DNA of 64,000 nucleotides from assembly GCF_000718005.1 (NCBI RefSeq), contig NZ_JODV01000006.1, one strand, 5' to 3'. Source of the stretch: Actinoalloteichus_B caeruleus (GTDB lineage Bacteria; Actinomycetota; Actinomycetes; Mycobacteriales; Pseudonocardiaceae). Within the stretch, counting starts at the first letter, position 1. Every line of letters starts with the position of its first letter. Below are positions 50,751-59,870 of this stretch, one piece after another. Both the position numbers and the translations under genes were made by a program. The notes beneath the pieces are model-generated. The model was not told where the DNA came from and made no database searches. It saw nothing but the letters and a program-made list of their open reading frames with translations.

Positions 50751-51509
50751 TCACTGCGCGGTGTAACCCCCGTCCACCAGGTGGTAACTGCCGGTGATGA
50801 AGGAGGCCCGGTCCGACAGCAGGAAGACCACCAGTTCCGCGACCTCCCCTGGGGTGCCGAGCCGTTGGGCGGCGTGCGCCGAGACCAGCGCGGCGCGGGC
50901 CTCCGCCGGCATGGCCGCCTGCGACAGCAACGGGGTCTCGATGAAACCGGGCCCGACCGCGTTCACCCTGATCCCCTCCGCGCTGTGGGCCAGGGCGGCG
51001 CTCTTGGTCAGGCCGACCACGCCGTGCTTGGCGGCCACGTAGGCCGGGGAGCTGGCGAACCCCACCGACCCCAGGATCGAGGCCATGTTGACCACGGACC
51101 CGCCCCCACCGTCGTGCATGGCGGCGAGTTCGGCGCGCAGGCAGTAGAAGACGCCGTCGAGGTTCACCGCGAGGACCTGCCGCCAGGACTCGGTGGAGTA
51201 CGAGGCGACGTCCCCGCTGTCACCGCCGATGCCCGCGTTGTTCACGGCGAGGTCCAGCCGCCCGTGGGTGGTGACGGCGTGCTGCACCATCGCCGCGGCC
51301 GAGGCGGGGTCGGCCACGTCGACGGCGATCCCGCTGGCCTGCCCACCGCTGCCGTTGATCTCCTCGGCCACCTCCAGGGCGGCCTCCGCGCGCAGGTCGG
51401 CGACGACGACGGTCGCCCCGGACGCGGCCATCCGCAGGGCCACCTCCCGCCCGATCCCGGAGGCCCCGCCGGTGACCAGACCGACCTTGTCCTTGAGTTC
51501 GTCCCGCAT
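50751..51509 (-). CDS. SDR family NAD(P)-dependent oxidoreductase
   Basis: 252 residues, classical short-chain dehydrogenase: nucleotide motif GGASGIG (14-20), VVADLRAE, NNAGIGG, MASILGS with the catalytic serine region, and SSPAYVAAKHGVVGLTKS with the Tyr-x3-Lys pair. Asp after VVA suggests NAD preference. The substrate is unknown. It stands alone between ndk and the ABC operon. Confidence 0.9.
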   Translation of the reverse strand: MRDELKDKVGLVTGGASGIGREVALRMAASGATVVVADLRAEAALEVAEEINGSGGQASGIAVDVADPASAAAMVQHAVTTHGRLDLAVNNAGIGGDSGDVASYSTESWRQVLAVNLDGVFYCLRAELAAMHDGGGGSVVNMASILGSVGFASSPAYVAAKHGVVGLTKSAALAHSAEGIRVNAVGPGFIETPLLSQAAMPAEARAALVSAHAAQRLGTPGEVAELVVFLLSDRASFITGSYHLVDGGYTAQ

Positions 51510-51654
51510 CGCACCGCCCCGTTCCCGCCCGGCCGGCGGGGAACGCGACGACCGCGCATCCCGCCCTCCCGACCGAGCACCGATGTTCCACCGTTCGGAC
51601 GCACATTTTCGTCCTCCCGGCGGAACGGCGCTCGGTGGGGTCCACGCGGACCCG

Positions 51655-52281
51655 CTAGCCGGCGCCTCGGCTGAGCCGCCGCGCGAACCCGGTGGACCCG
51701 AAGGTCGCCGCGTGGGCGGCGACCGCGACGCCGAGCAGGGCGAGCGCCGCGACCGGGTGGCTCGTCGGGTCCTCCGGGGCCGTCACGGGCAGCCACCCGA
51801 CCGCCGCCGGGGCGGCGTTGGTCAGCAGCACCACCACCAGGAACGACCCGACCGTCACCGCGGCACCCACCACCGGACCGACCAGCACCGCCAGCAGGAA
51901 CGCGAGCGCGGTGAACAGCAGCACGTTCGACCACAGCGTGAGCGCGTGGTACCGCTCGGGCACCTGGGCCACGCCGAGCAGGAAGGCCGGCAGCGGCGCC
52001 AGGCACCCCAGCGCCGCCACCACACCCGCGACGACCCGGCCGCGCGCCCCGCCCAGGCGCTCCCACTCCCAGAACCCGGGAGCGAGCAGACCGGCGAACA
52101 CGGCCCCGGTCACGACCCCGGCCAACTCCGGGTAGGGCAGGGTCCGCCGGGGGTTGGCGCCGAAGGGTTCGACGTGCACGGCCACCCGCCAGAAGAGGAA
52201 CGCGCCCAACAGCGACACCGCGAACGCCAGCAGGCACCGGCCGGGGCGGCGGGCGAGGACCACGAGGCGCAGCGCCGTCAC
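51655..52281 (-). CDS. Membrane protein of a three-gene ABC operon (208 residues)
   Basis: 208 residues with about six hydrophobic segments, from LLAFAVSLLGAFLFWRVAVHV to VAALALLGVAVAAHAATFG. The GTG at 52281 overlaps the stop of the preceding 425-residue membrane protein by four bases, so it is a component of the same operon. No family recognised. It is probably a second membrane subunit for the ATPase encoded at 53552. Confidence 0.7.
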   Translation of the reverse strand: MTALRLVVLARRPGRCLLAFAVSLLGAFLFWRVAVHVEPFGANPRRTLPYPELAGVVTGAVFAGLLAPGFWEWERLGGARGRVVAGVVAALGCLAPLPAFLLGVAQVPERYHALTLWSNVLLFTALAFLLAVLVGPVVGAAVTVGSFLVVVLLTNAAPAAVGWLPVTAPEDPTSHPVAALALLGVAVAAHAATFGSTGFARRLSRGAG

Positions 52282-53555
52282 GGCAGGACCTCCTGGCCCA
52301 GCTCGCAGCTGGCCACCATGTGCTGGTGCTCGGCCAGCCACCGCACCAGCTCCGCGTCCGGGAGCTCGCCGAACGGGCCATCCACCCTGGCGTACTCCTC
52401 GTGAAACAGCGCGGCCACCCGCCACCGGAGGTCGTCGGCGAGTGCCACGGCCTCCGGCCAGTCCTCCTCGGGTCCGGGATCCCCGTAGCGCTGCCGGCAG
52501 GCGTCATCCCCGGCGATGCTGGCCGCCATCGTGGAAGCCACTGCCGGCTCGAGGGGGAGGACCGGATCGAGCTGGACCCACACCACCCCGGGGTCCTCCC
52601 CACGGCCGGCGAGGGCCAGGTCCCAGACCCGCCGGGGAGCGGGAACCGAGTCCCCGAGGCGCGCGAGCGCCGTCTCGCCGACCGCCCCGAGGACGTCCAG
52701 CTCGGAGGCGTGGCCCTCGTGCACGCAGTACTCGGTGCCCCCGCGCTCCGCGCACACCCGGGGGCGTTCGGCGTCGTGGACCAGCGGGGCCGGCGTGCGG
52801 ACGAAGGGCACGACGGCGAGCAGGCCGGGCAGCGCGAGGCAGCCCAGCACCGCCACCAGCGCGCGCGGCGCGGTCCGCCGCGTCGCGCGGAGCAGCACCG
52901 CGCTGGTCACCGCGCAGGCCGCCAGCAGGGCGAGGAGGAAGATCACCCGGTAGCCGGTGACGGCGGGGTTCTCCGACCTGCCCAGCGAGATCCACACCCG
53001 GACGAGCGGCAGCAGCGCGGTCCACCCGTCGGCGACCGCGGACTGGGAGTACAGCAGGTAGACCCCCAGGCCGGGGACCGGCGAGAGCAGCGCCACCGGG
53101 ACCACCACGCCGAAGAGGTAGCCCAGGGCGGAGGCCGCCGCGATCCCCAGCGGTCCGCCGAGGATGGCCAGCACGTCGGGACCGCCGTACTGGGCCCGGG
53201 TGGCGGTGAGCACGAGGGCGGGCGCGATGCCCACCACGTACCCGAGGAGGAACCACCCGTTGAGGACGGCGAGGTGCCGGCGCACGACCGGCCAACCGGT
53301 ACGGGGGTGGTGCGCGCCGCCGAACAGCATCCTGGTCGGGGTGAGGCGCGTGGCCGCCCAGCAGCTCACCACGGCCGCCAGCACGGCCGCCCACAGCACC
53401 TGCTCGTGGGCCTCGAAGGACGTGACCACCCACTCCTGGAACCGCTGGTCCCACAACCAGCGGGTCGACAGGACGAGCGAGGCCGCGACCAGCGCGGCGG
53501 AGGACACCAGCACGACCGGCGGAAGCGGCCACCACAGGGCCGCCAGGCGGTTCAC
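52278..53555 (-). CDS. Membrane protein with extracytoplasmic C-terminal domain, ABC-linked (425 residues)
   Basis: About seven hydrophobic segments fill residues 8-270, followed by a soluble region from about 275. That region carries paired cysteines (VCAERGGTEYCVHEGHASEL) and ends HMVASCELGQEVLP. The topology puts this domain outside the cell. The CxnEYCVHEGH pattern recalls ectodomains of other actinobacterial ABC-associated membrane proteins (from memory, not verified). The GTG at 53555 overlaps the ATPase stop by four bases (GTGA), and the stop overlaps the next gene in the same way. Confidence 0.72.
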   Translation of the reverse strand: MNRLAALWWPLPPVVLVSSAALVAASLVLSTRWLWDQRFQEWVVTSFEAHEQVLWAAVLAAVVSCWAATRLTPTRMLFGGAHHPRTGWPVVRRHLAVLNGWFLLGYVVGIAPALVLTATRAQYGGPDVLAILGGPLGIAAASALGYLFGVVVPVALLSPVPGLGVYLLYSQSAVADGWTALLPLVRVWISLGRSENPAVTGYRVIFLLALLAACAVTSAVLLRATRRTAPRALVAVLGCLALPGLLAVVPFVRTPAPLVHDAERPRVCAERGGTEYCVHEGHASELDVLGAVGETALARLGDSVPAPRRVWDLALAGRGEDPGVVWVQLDPVLPLEPAVASTMAASIAGDDACRQRYGDPGPEEDWPEAVALADDLRWRVAALFHEEYARVDGPFGELPDAELVRWLAEHQHMVASCELGQEVLP

Positions 53556-54301
53556 TCCCCCGCTCCCCAGCGCCGGACCAGCCGCTCGTAGCCGCGTTCG
53601 AAGGCGGAGCCGAGCGCGCGGCCGTCCTCGGGGGCCTCGTCCTCGAACAGCCCGGTCAGCTCCTCGACGGTGCCGTCGAAGACGATGCGGCCGGCCACCA
53701 GCACGCCAACCCGCCGGCACAGGTAGGCGATGTCCTCCACGAGGTGCGTGGCCAGCAGCACCGTCCGGTCCTGACCGAGATCGGCGATCACCTCCCGCAC
53801 CCGCAGTCGTTGCGCCGGGTCCAGACCCACGGCGGGTTCGTCCAGGACCAGGACACGCGGCTCGTGGGCGAGGGCGGCGGCGATGCCCAGCCGTTGACGC
53901 TGGCCCCCGGACAGGGCGCGGACCCGCTCGCCGGCCCGGCCGGCGAGGTCGACGAGCCCCAATGCCCGGCGGGCCGCGTCCTCGCACTCCCGACGCGGGA
54001 CGCCGTTCACCCACGCCGCGTAGGCGGCGGTCTGGAGGACGGACATCCCGGGGACGAGGGAGAAGGACTGCGGGACGTACCCCAGCGACGGGCTGGCACC
54101 GCCGTTCGGTCCCGACGTGCCCGCGTCCCCGACGGTGATCCCACCTCCGCCGGGCAGCGCGCCGACGGCCAGGGAGATCAGCGTCGTCTTGCCCGATCCG
54201 TTCGGCCCGAGGAGCCCGCTGATCCCCCGCCCCAGCTCCCAGTCGACGCCCCGGAGGACCCTTTTCCTCCCGTAGGAGAAGTGGACGTCGGAAAACCTCA
54301 T
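53552..54301 (-). CDS. ABC transporter ATP-binding protein
   Basis: 249 residues. Walker A GPNGSGKTT (32-40), Q-loop LGYVPQSFSL, signature LSGGQRQRLG, Walker B VLVLDEPAVGLDP and H-loop LATHLVEDI are intact. The start ATG gives MRFSDVHFSYGRKRVLRGVDW. It is of the exporter CcmA/DRA type; substrate unknown. First gene of a tight operon with two membrane proteins that have GTGA overlaps, so the three likely form one complex. Confidence 0.9.
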   Translation of the reverse strand: MRFSDVHFSYGRKRVLRGVDWELGRGISGLLGPNGSGKTTLISLAVGALPGGGGITVGDAGTSGPNGGASPSLGYVPQSFSLVPGMSVLQTAAYAAWVNGVPRRECEDAARRALGLVDLAGRAGERVRALSGGQRQRLGIAAALAHEPRVLVLDEPAVGLDPAQRLRVREVIADLGQDRTVLLATHLVEDIAYLCRRVGVLVAGRIVFDGTVEELTGLFEDEAPEDGRALGSAFERGYERLVRRWGAGE

Positions 54302-55037
54302 CGCGGCCCGTCCAATCGCGGTTCTTCCCTCCGGGTCACGGCGAAACGAAACCGCCGAGATCCTAACCCACCGACAGTTGTCGTTGATCCGGATTCCCAC
54401 CCAGGAAAAGGACCGACCTCGCCTGGGCGCACCAGTCGACGTCGAATTGCCCACGGCCGGGTCACGCCCCGGTGGTTCGGCCGTCCCTCAGTCGACCCAG
54501 GCCGCGTCCTCGACGGGGCCACGCTGTCCCGAGGACCACGCCGTTCCGTCGCCGCCGCCAGCAAGCCGCCCGCAGCACCTCTTCCCGTTCCCGCAGCGAG
54601 GAGGCGGTTCGCGGGCCAGGTACGCACCGACACCGCGCGCCAGGCCTCGCCGGTCCGGGACCGGTGCTCCACCCTGGAGGCCCGAGCTCAGGCACGTCGA
54701 TGGGCGACTGGTTCGCCACGACGGGGGTACGCTGGCGCGGCGGCGCGGCTCATGGCCAGGAATTCCCCAACCCGGACGCCGAAGGGCGACGCGAGTGGGG
54801 AAGCGTTCGGACCACGGAACCCGCGAACCGACCACCGGCACCCATCAGAATCCGATTCCCTACTCCGAACGCGGGAACCGGTGCCGCCATTCTCCGAGTG
54901 GATCCGCGAATTCGGTCGTGAAAGCACCCCGGGGGTCGGACCCCGCGCACTGCCGCGCCCGACGCACACCGTGCCACCGGACCGACGGCTGTCGGGCGGG
55001 GTCGGGTGGCACGGGAACCGGCCAGGCGGCCGGGGCT
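54302..55037. other. 736-base intergenic region, no gene supported
   Basis: Between DUF4233 and the ABC operon. Frames on both strands are short and of Arg/Gly/Pro-rich composition. No tRNA cloverleaf, known RNA motif or repeat array was seen. The part next to the ABC operon (54300-54400) is less GC-rich and probably holds its promoter. The stretch around 54830-54930 contains AT-rich words but no open frame with family resemblance. Confidence 0.45.
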
Positions 55038-55514
55038 TCAGTCGGTGTGCTCGCCCACCGGCCGCTGACCGGGGAGCCGGCCCTCCTTCATCCGCAGCTG
55101 GACGTCCCACCGCATCCACAGCAGACCGACCCAGACCAGTCCGAAGACGAGCCCGAGCGCCCCCAGTGCCGGGGTGATGAACGCGCAGCAGATCATGGCG
55201 ACCTGGAGGGCGATGGCCACGGGCAGCCCCCAGCTCCGGCCCTGCACGCCGGCGGCGAGGACCATCGCGACCGCGAGGCCACCCACCAGCCAGCCGCCGA
55301 CGCTGCCGACCCCGGAGCCGAGGTTGTCGACCACGAGCACGGCGAGACCGACGACGATCGCCTCCAGCACCAGGGTGCCGGCCAGGACGCCCCGGAAGCT
55401 CTTGAAGGGGTCCTTGGCCGGGGGTGTGAAGGCCACCGGCCCGTCACCCGGGGTGGCCGGGGACGACGCCGCCGGGTCGGTCCGCGTCTCGTCGGCCGTG
55501 GGCTGGTCGGTCAT
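55038..55514 (-). CDS. DUF4233 domain-containing membrane protein
   Basis: 158 residues: a proline/alanine/threonine-rich N-terminus of about 40 residues, then four hydrophobic segments starting GVLAGTLVLEAIVVGLAVLVV and ending GLVFGLVWVGLLWMRWDVQLR (in parts). This is the actinobacterial DUF4233 family, almost always found between folC and ndk. The start overlaps the folC stop by four bases, so it is co-translated with FolC. Function unknown. Confidence 0.9.
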   Translation of the reverse strand: MTDQPTADETRTDPAASSPATPGDGPVAFTPPAKDPFKSFRGVLAGTLVLEAIVVGLAVLVVDNLGSGVGSVGGWLVGGLAVAMVLAAGVQGRSWGLPVAIALQVAMICCAFITPALGALGLVFGLVWVGLLWMRWDVQLRMKEGRLPGQRPVGEHTD

Positions 55515-56878
55515 GTCGGTTCCTTCCCCAACAGCGCGCGAGCCTCACCGGCGGTCACCACGGAGCCCGTCACCAGCACGCCACCGCCCGCGACCGGCTC
55601 GTCCGGCTCGGAGACCTCCTCGGCGAGCCCGATCGCGGTCTCCACCGCCACGTCCAACGCCGGCTGGACGGTGACGGCCTCCGACCCGAAGATCTCCTCG
55701 GCCTGGGCCGCGAGCCGTTCCGCGCTCATCGCCCTCGGTGAACTCGTCTGGGTGATCACCACGTGTTCGAGCACCGGTTCCAGCGCCTGGAGGATGCCGG
55801 TGGCGTCCTTGTCGTCCATCACACCCACCACGCCGACCAACCGGCGGAACGCGAACTCCGCCGTGACGGCCTCGGCGAGCGCCCCCGCGCCGTGCGGGTT
55901 GTGCGCCGCGTCCACCAGGACGGTCGGTGCGGAGCGGACCGGCTCCAACCGGCCCGGGGAGCTGACGGCGGCGAAACCCTCCCGGACCGCCTCGACGTCC
56001 AGCTGCCGCTCCGGCCCGGCCCCGAAGAACGCCTCGGCGATCGCGAGGGCCATCGCCGCGTTCCGCGCCTGGTGCGCCCCGTGCAGGGGCAGGAAGATCT
56101 CCTCGTACACGCCACCGAGGCCCTGCAACCGCAGCATCTGACCACCCACGCCGTGGGTGCGTTCGAGGACGCCGAACTCCGAGTCCTCCCTGGCCACCGC
56201 CGCGTCCACCTCGACGGCGCGTTCCAACAGGACTCGGGTGACCTCGGGTTCCTGCTTGGCCAGCACCGCGACCGAACCGGGTTTGATGATGCCGGCCTTC
56301 TCCCTGGCGATGCCGAGGAGGTCGGTGCCGAGGTACTCGGTGTGGTCGAGCGCGATCGGGGTGATGGCGGCCACCGTGCCGTCGGCGACGTTGGTGGCGT
56401 CCCAGCTGCCCCCGAGGCCGACCTCGACGACGGCCGCGTCCACGGGCGCGTCGGCGAAGGCCGCGAACGCCATGCCGGTGAGCACCTCGAACTTGCTCAT
56501 CCGGATCTCGCTCCGCCCGTCGACCATCGTCACGTAGGGCTCGATGTCGCGGTAGGTGTCGACGTACTGCTCCGGGGAGATCGGCGCCCCGTCCAGGCTG
56601 ATCCGCTCGGTGGCCAGTTGCAGGTGGGGGCTGGTGTAGCGGCCGGTCCGCAGCCCCACCCGGGTCAGCAGGGCGTCGAGCAACCTCGCGGTGGAGGTCT
56701 TGCCGTTCGTGCCGGCGATGTGCAGCACCGGGTACGAGCGCTGCGGCTCGCCCAGCAGGTCCAGCAGCACCCGGATGCGGTCCAGCGACGGCTCGATCTT
56801 CGTCTCCGGCCACCGGGTGTTGAGCTCGTCCTCGACGGCGCGCAACGCCACCAGGGCATCGGAGTCGGGCTTGGGCAC
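55511..56878 (-). CDS. folC: Folylpolyglutamate synthase / dihydrofolate synthase
   Basis: 455 residues of the Mur-ligase-like family that adds glutamate to dihydropteroate and to tetrahydrofolate. The ATP loop GTNGKTS is at 56-62, RYTSPHL follows, then SFEV-like SKFEVLTGMAFAAFADAPV, LGGSWDATNV, and the C-terminal domain with VDAAHNPHGAGALAEA. It lies downstream of valS, separated by a terminator hairpin, as in other actinobacteria. Confidence 0.95.
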   Translation of the reverse strand: MPKPDSDALVALRAVEDELNTRWPETKIEPSLDRIRVLLDLLGEPQRSYPVLHIAGTNGKTSTARLLDALLTRVGLRTGRYTSPHLQLATERISLDGAPISPEQYVDTYRDIEPYVTMVDGRSEIRMSKFEVLTGMAFAAFADAPVDAAVVEVGLGGSWDATNVADGTVAAITPIALDHTEYLGTDLLGIAREKAGIIKPGSVAVLAKQEPEVTRVLLERAVEVDAAVAREDSEFGVLERTHGVGGQMLRLQGLGGVYEEIFLPLHGAHQARNAAMALAIAEAFFGAGPERQLDVEAVREGFAAVSSPGRLEPVRSAPTVLVDAAHNPHGAGALAEAVTAEFAFRRLVGVVGVMDDKDATGILQALEPVLEHVVITQTSSPRAMSAERLAAQAEEIFGSEAVTVQPALDVAVETAIGLAEEVSEPDEPVAGGGVLVTGSVVTAGEARALLGKEPT

Positions 56879-56953
56879 GGACCCTCCTGACGTGCGGTTA
56901 CCGGTCCGGGTCCGAGTCTAGTTCTGACGGACGGCCGGTCATGCGGCGGTGCG

Positions 56954-56985
56954 CCCCGGTGTGACCCACCACGGTCACACCGGGG
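56954..56985 (-). terminator. Terminator between valS and folC
   Basis: A perfect 13-base-pair stem CCCCGGTGTGACC / GGTCACACCGGGG with a six-base loop, 45 bases beyond the valS stop on the minus strand. folC therefore probably has its own promoter, or depends on read-through. Confidence 0.75.
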
Positions 56986-57030
56986 TCGTCGCCCGTTCCT
57001 GGTGTCCTCCTCGGCCCGAAGGGCCGGCGC

Positions 57031-59673
57031 TCAGCCGGGCAGCCCGGCCAGCCGCTCGCGGAGCCGCCGGATGTCGACCTCGGCGGTCTCCCGCCGCGCC
57101 TCGATCTTGGCCCGCACCTCCGGTGGGGCCTTCTCGGTGAACGCGGGGTTCCCCAACTTCTTCTCGCAGCCGGCGAGTTCCTTCTCCGCCGCCGCGAGGT
57201 CCTTGGTCAACCGCTTGCGCTCGGCCTCGACGTCCACCGCGCCCGAGGTGTCGATCTCCACGGTCATCTCGCCCGAGGCGAGCCCGACCTCCAGGGAGAC
57301 CGTCGGGGCGAAGCCGTCGCCGGGCTCGTCGAGCCGGGTCAGGGCTCGCGCGGCGACCAGCTGGTCGGCGAGCCGGTCGACAGCGGTGCCGGTGAGCCGG
57401 GCGTCAACCCGCTGGCCGGGCTTGAGCCCCTGGTCGGAGCGGAAGCGGCGCACCTCCGTGACGAGTTTCCGCAGGTCGTCGATGCGCCGCTCGGCCTCGA
57501 CGTCGGGAGCCGCCCCGGAGGGGACCGGCCAGGCCGCGCGGTCGAGGGCCTGCCCGCCGGTCAGCTCCCGCCACACCACCTCGGTGATGAACGGCATCAC
57601 CGGGTGCAGCAGCCGCAGCGTCGCGTCCAGGGTGTGCCCGAGCACCGCGCGGGTGGCGGTGGCCCTGGCCTCGTCACCGTTGAGCTGGGTCTTGGCCAGC
57701 TCCAGGTACCAGTCGCAGAACTCGTCCCACACGAAGTGGTACAGCGTGTCGCAGGCCTTGCCGAACTCGAAGCGTTCGAACAGCTCGTCGACGCCGGCGA
57801 CCACGGTGTCGAGCCGGTCGAGGATCCACCGGTCGGCGTCGGTCAGCTCCGCGCGGTCGGGCAGCGGGGTACTGGTGTTCGCCCCGTTCATCAGGGCGAA
57901 CCGACTGGCGTTCCACAACTTGGTGCCGAAGTTCCGCGCTCCCGCCGCCCACTCCTCGGCGACCGCCTCGTCCGCGCCCGGGTTGGCGCCCCTGGCCAGG
58001 GTGAAGCGCAGGGCGTCCGCGCCGTAGCGGTCGAGCCACTCCAGCGGGTCGATGCTGTTGCCCTTGGACTTCGACATCTTCTTGCCGGTGCTGTCCCGAA
58101 CCAGGCCGTGCAGGAACACGTCGTTGAAGGGCTGCGCGCCGTCCATCGCGTAGAGCCCGAACATCATCATCCGGGCGACCCAGAAGAACAGGATGTCGTA
58201 GCCGGTGACCAGGACGCTGGTCGGGTAGAAGCGCTCCAGGTCGGGGGTCTTCTCCGGCCAGCCCAGCGTGGAGAACGGCCAGAGCGCCGAGGAGAACCAC
58301 GTGTCCAGCACGTCGGTCTCCTGGTGCCAGCCCTCACCGGTGGGCGGTTCCTCGCCGGGGCCGACGCACCGCATCTCCCCGTCGGGCCCGTACCAGACGG
58401 GGATGCGGTGCCCCCACCACAGCTGGCGGGAGATGCACCAGTCGTGGAGGTTGTCGACCCAGGAGAAGTAGCGCTTGGCCATCTCGGGCGGGTGAATGCG
58501 GGTGCGGCCGTCCCGGACGGCGTCACCGGCCGCCTTGGCCAGCGGACCGACGTTGACGAACCACTGCTTGGACAGCCGGGGTTCGACGACCGTGCCGCAC
58601 CGCTCGCAGTGCCCCACGGCATGCAGGTAGGGGCGCTTCTCCGCCACGATCCGGCCCTCCGCGCGGAGGGCGGCGACGATGGCCGGCCGCGCCTCGAACC
58701 GGTCCAGCCCCTCGAAGGGGCCAGCGGCGGTGATGACGCCCCGTTCGTCGAGCACGGTGAGGTTCGGCAGGCCGTGCCGCTGGCCGATCTCGAAGTCGTT
58801 GGGGTCGTGGGACGGCGTGACCTTGACGGCGCCGGTCCCGAACTCCGGGTCGACGTGCTCGTCGGCCACGATCGGGATCCGCCGGCCGGTGAGCGGCAGC
58901 TCGACCTCGGTCCCCACCAGGTGCCGGTAGCGCTCGTCCTCCGGGTGCACCGCCACGGCCGTGTCGCCGAGCATCGTCTCGGCACGGGTGGTCGCGACCA
59001 CGATCGACGAGTCGCCCTCGCCGTAGCGGATCGAGACGAGCTCGCCCTCGTCCTCGCTGTGCTCGACCTCGATGTCCGACAGCGCCGTCTGGCACCGGGG
59101 GCACCAGTTGATGATGCGTTCCGCCCGGTAGATCAGGTCGTCGTCGTACAACCGCTTGAAGATCGTCTGCACGGCGCGCGACAGACCCTCGTCCATCGTG
59201 AAGCGCTCACGGCTCCAGTCGACGCCGTCGCCGAGCCGCCGCATCTGCTGGCTGATCTGACCGCCGGACTGGGCCTTCCACTGCCAGACCCGGCGGACGA
59301 ACTCCTCACGCCCGAGGTCGTGGCGCGACTTCCCCTCGCTGGCGAGCTCCCGCTCGACGACGGTCTGGGTCGCGATCCCGGCGTGGTCCATGCCCGGCAA
59401 CCACAGCGCCTCGTAACCCTGCATCCGGCGGCGCCGGGTGAGGGTGTCCATCAGGGTGTGGTCCAGCGCGTGCCCCATGTGCAGCACCCCGGTGACGTTG
59501 GGCGGCGGGATCACGATGGAGAACGGCGGCCGTTCGCTGTTGGCGTCGGCGGTGAAGTCACCGCGCTCGACCCATTCCTGGTACAGCGCGGCCTCTACCG
59601 CTACCGGCTCCCACTTGGGCGCGAGGCCGACGGGAAACTGGGCAGGGCCGGGCGATGAATGGGTCTCGGTCAC
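57031..59673 (-). CDS. valS: Valine--tRNA ligase
   Basis: 880 residues, class I synthetase. The HIGH-type motif HMGH is at 65-68, the editing (CP1) domain lies between about 220 and 345, KMSKS at 532-536, and the anticodon domain and a C-terminal coiled coil (ERKRLTKDLAAAEKELAGCEKKL in parts) end the protein. GTG start. The tRNA-sensing T-box motif was looked for upstream and not found. Confidence 0.96.
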   Translation of the reverse strand: MTETHSSPGPAQFPVGLAPKWEPVAVEAALYQEWVERGDFTADANSERPPFSIVIPPPNVTGVLHMGHALDHTLMDTLTRRRRMQGYEALWLPGMDHAGIATQTVVERELASEGKSRHDLGREEFVRRVWQWKAQSGGQISQQMRRLGDGVDWSRERFTMDEGLSRAVQTIFKRLYDDDLIYRAERIINWCPRCQTALSDIEVEHSEDEGELVSIRYGEGDSSIVVATTRAETMLGDTAVAVHPEDERYRHLVGTEVELPLTGRRIPIVADEHVDPEFGTGAVKVTPSHDPNDFEIGQRHGLPNLTVLDERGVITAAGPFEGLDRFEARPAIVAALRAEGRIVAEKRPYLHAVGHCERCGTVVEPRLSKQWFVNVGPLAKAAGDAVRDGRTRIHPPEMAKRYFSWVDNLHDWCISRQLWWGHRIPVWYGPDGEMRCVGPGEEPPTGEGWHQETDVLDTWFSSALWPFSTLGWPEKTPDLERFYPTSVLVTGYDILFFWVARMMMFGLYAMDGAQPFNDVFLHGLVRDSTGKKMSKSKGNSIDPLEWLDRYGADALRFTLARGANPGADEAVAEEWAAGARNFGTKLWNASRFALMNGANTSTPLPDRAELTDADRWILDRLDTVVAGVDELFERFEFGKACDTLYHFVWDEFCDWYLELAKTQLNGDEARATATRAVLGHTLDATLRLLHPVMPFITEVVWRELTGGQALDRAAWPVPSGAAPDVEAERRIDDLRKLVTEVRRFRSDQGLKPGQRVDARLTGTAVDRLADQLVAARALTRLDEPGDGFAPTVSLEVGLASGEMTVEIDTSGAVDVEAERKRLTKDLAAAEKELAGCEKKLGNPAFTEKAPPEVRAKIEARRETAEVDIRRLRERLAGLPG

Positions 59674-59870
59674 GGGGAAAGTCTACGAACGGCGGGCAAC
59701 CCGGTTCACGGGGCCGTCGCTGGGCCGCTCGGGTGACGACGGGTGCTGGTGACGTCACCCCTCCAGCGAAGATCGCTCTCCCGAACGACCCCCGCCGACG
59801 GGGTCGATTCGAGATCATCGGTGACAAACGCTAGTTTTCGGCACGACAACTGGAGAAGACGAGGGGCTCC

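Noticed and set aside
54302..55037. tRNA gene or small RNA in the large gap before DUF4233
   Set aside because: No TTCRANY-type T-loop with matching acceptor and anticodon arms could be found by eye.
59674..59870. T-box riboswitch upstream of valS
   Set aside because: No AGGGTGG-type specifier/antiterminator sequence and no extended stem is visible.
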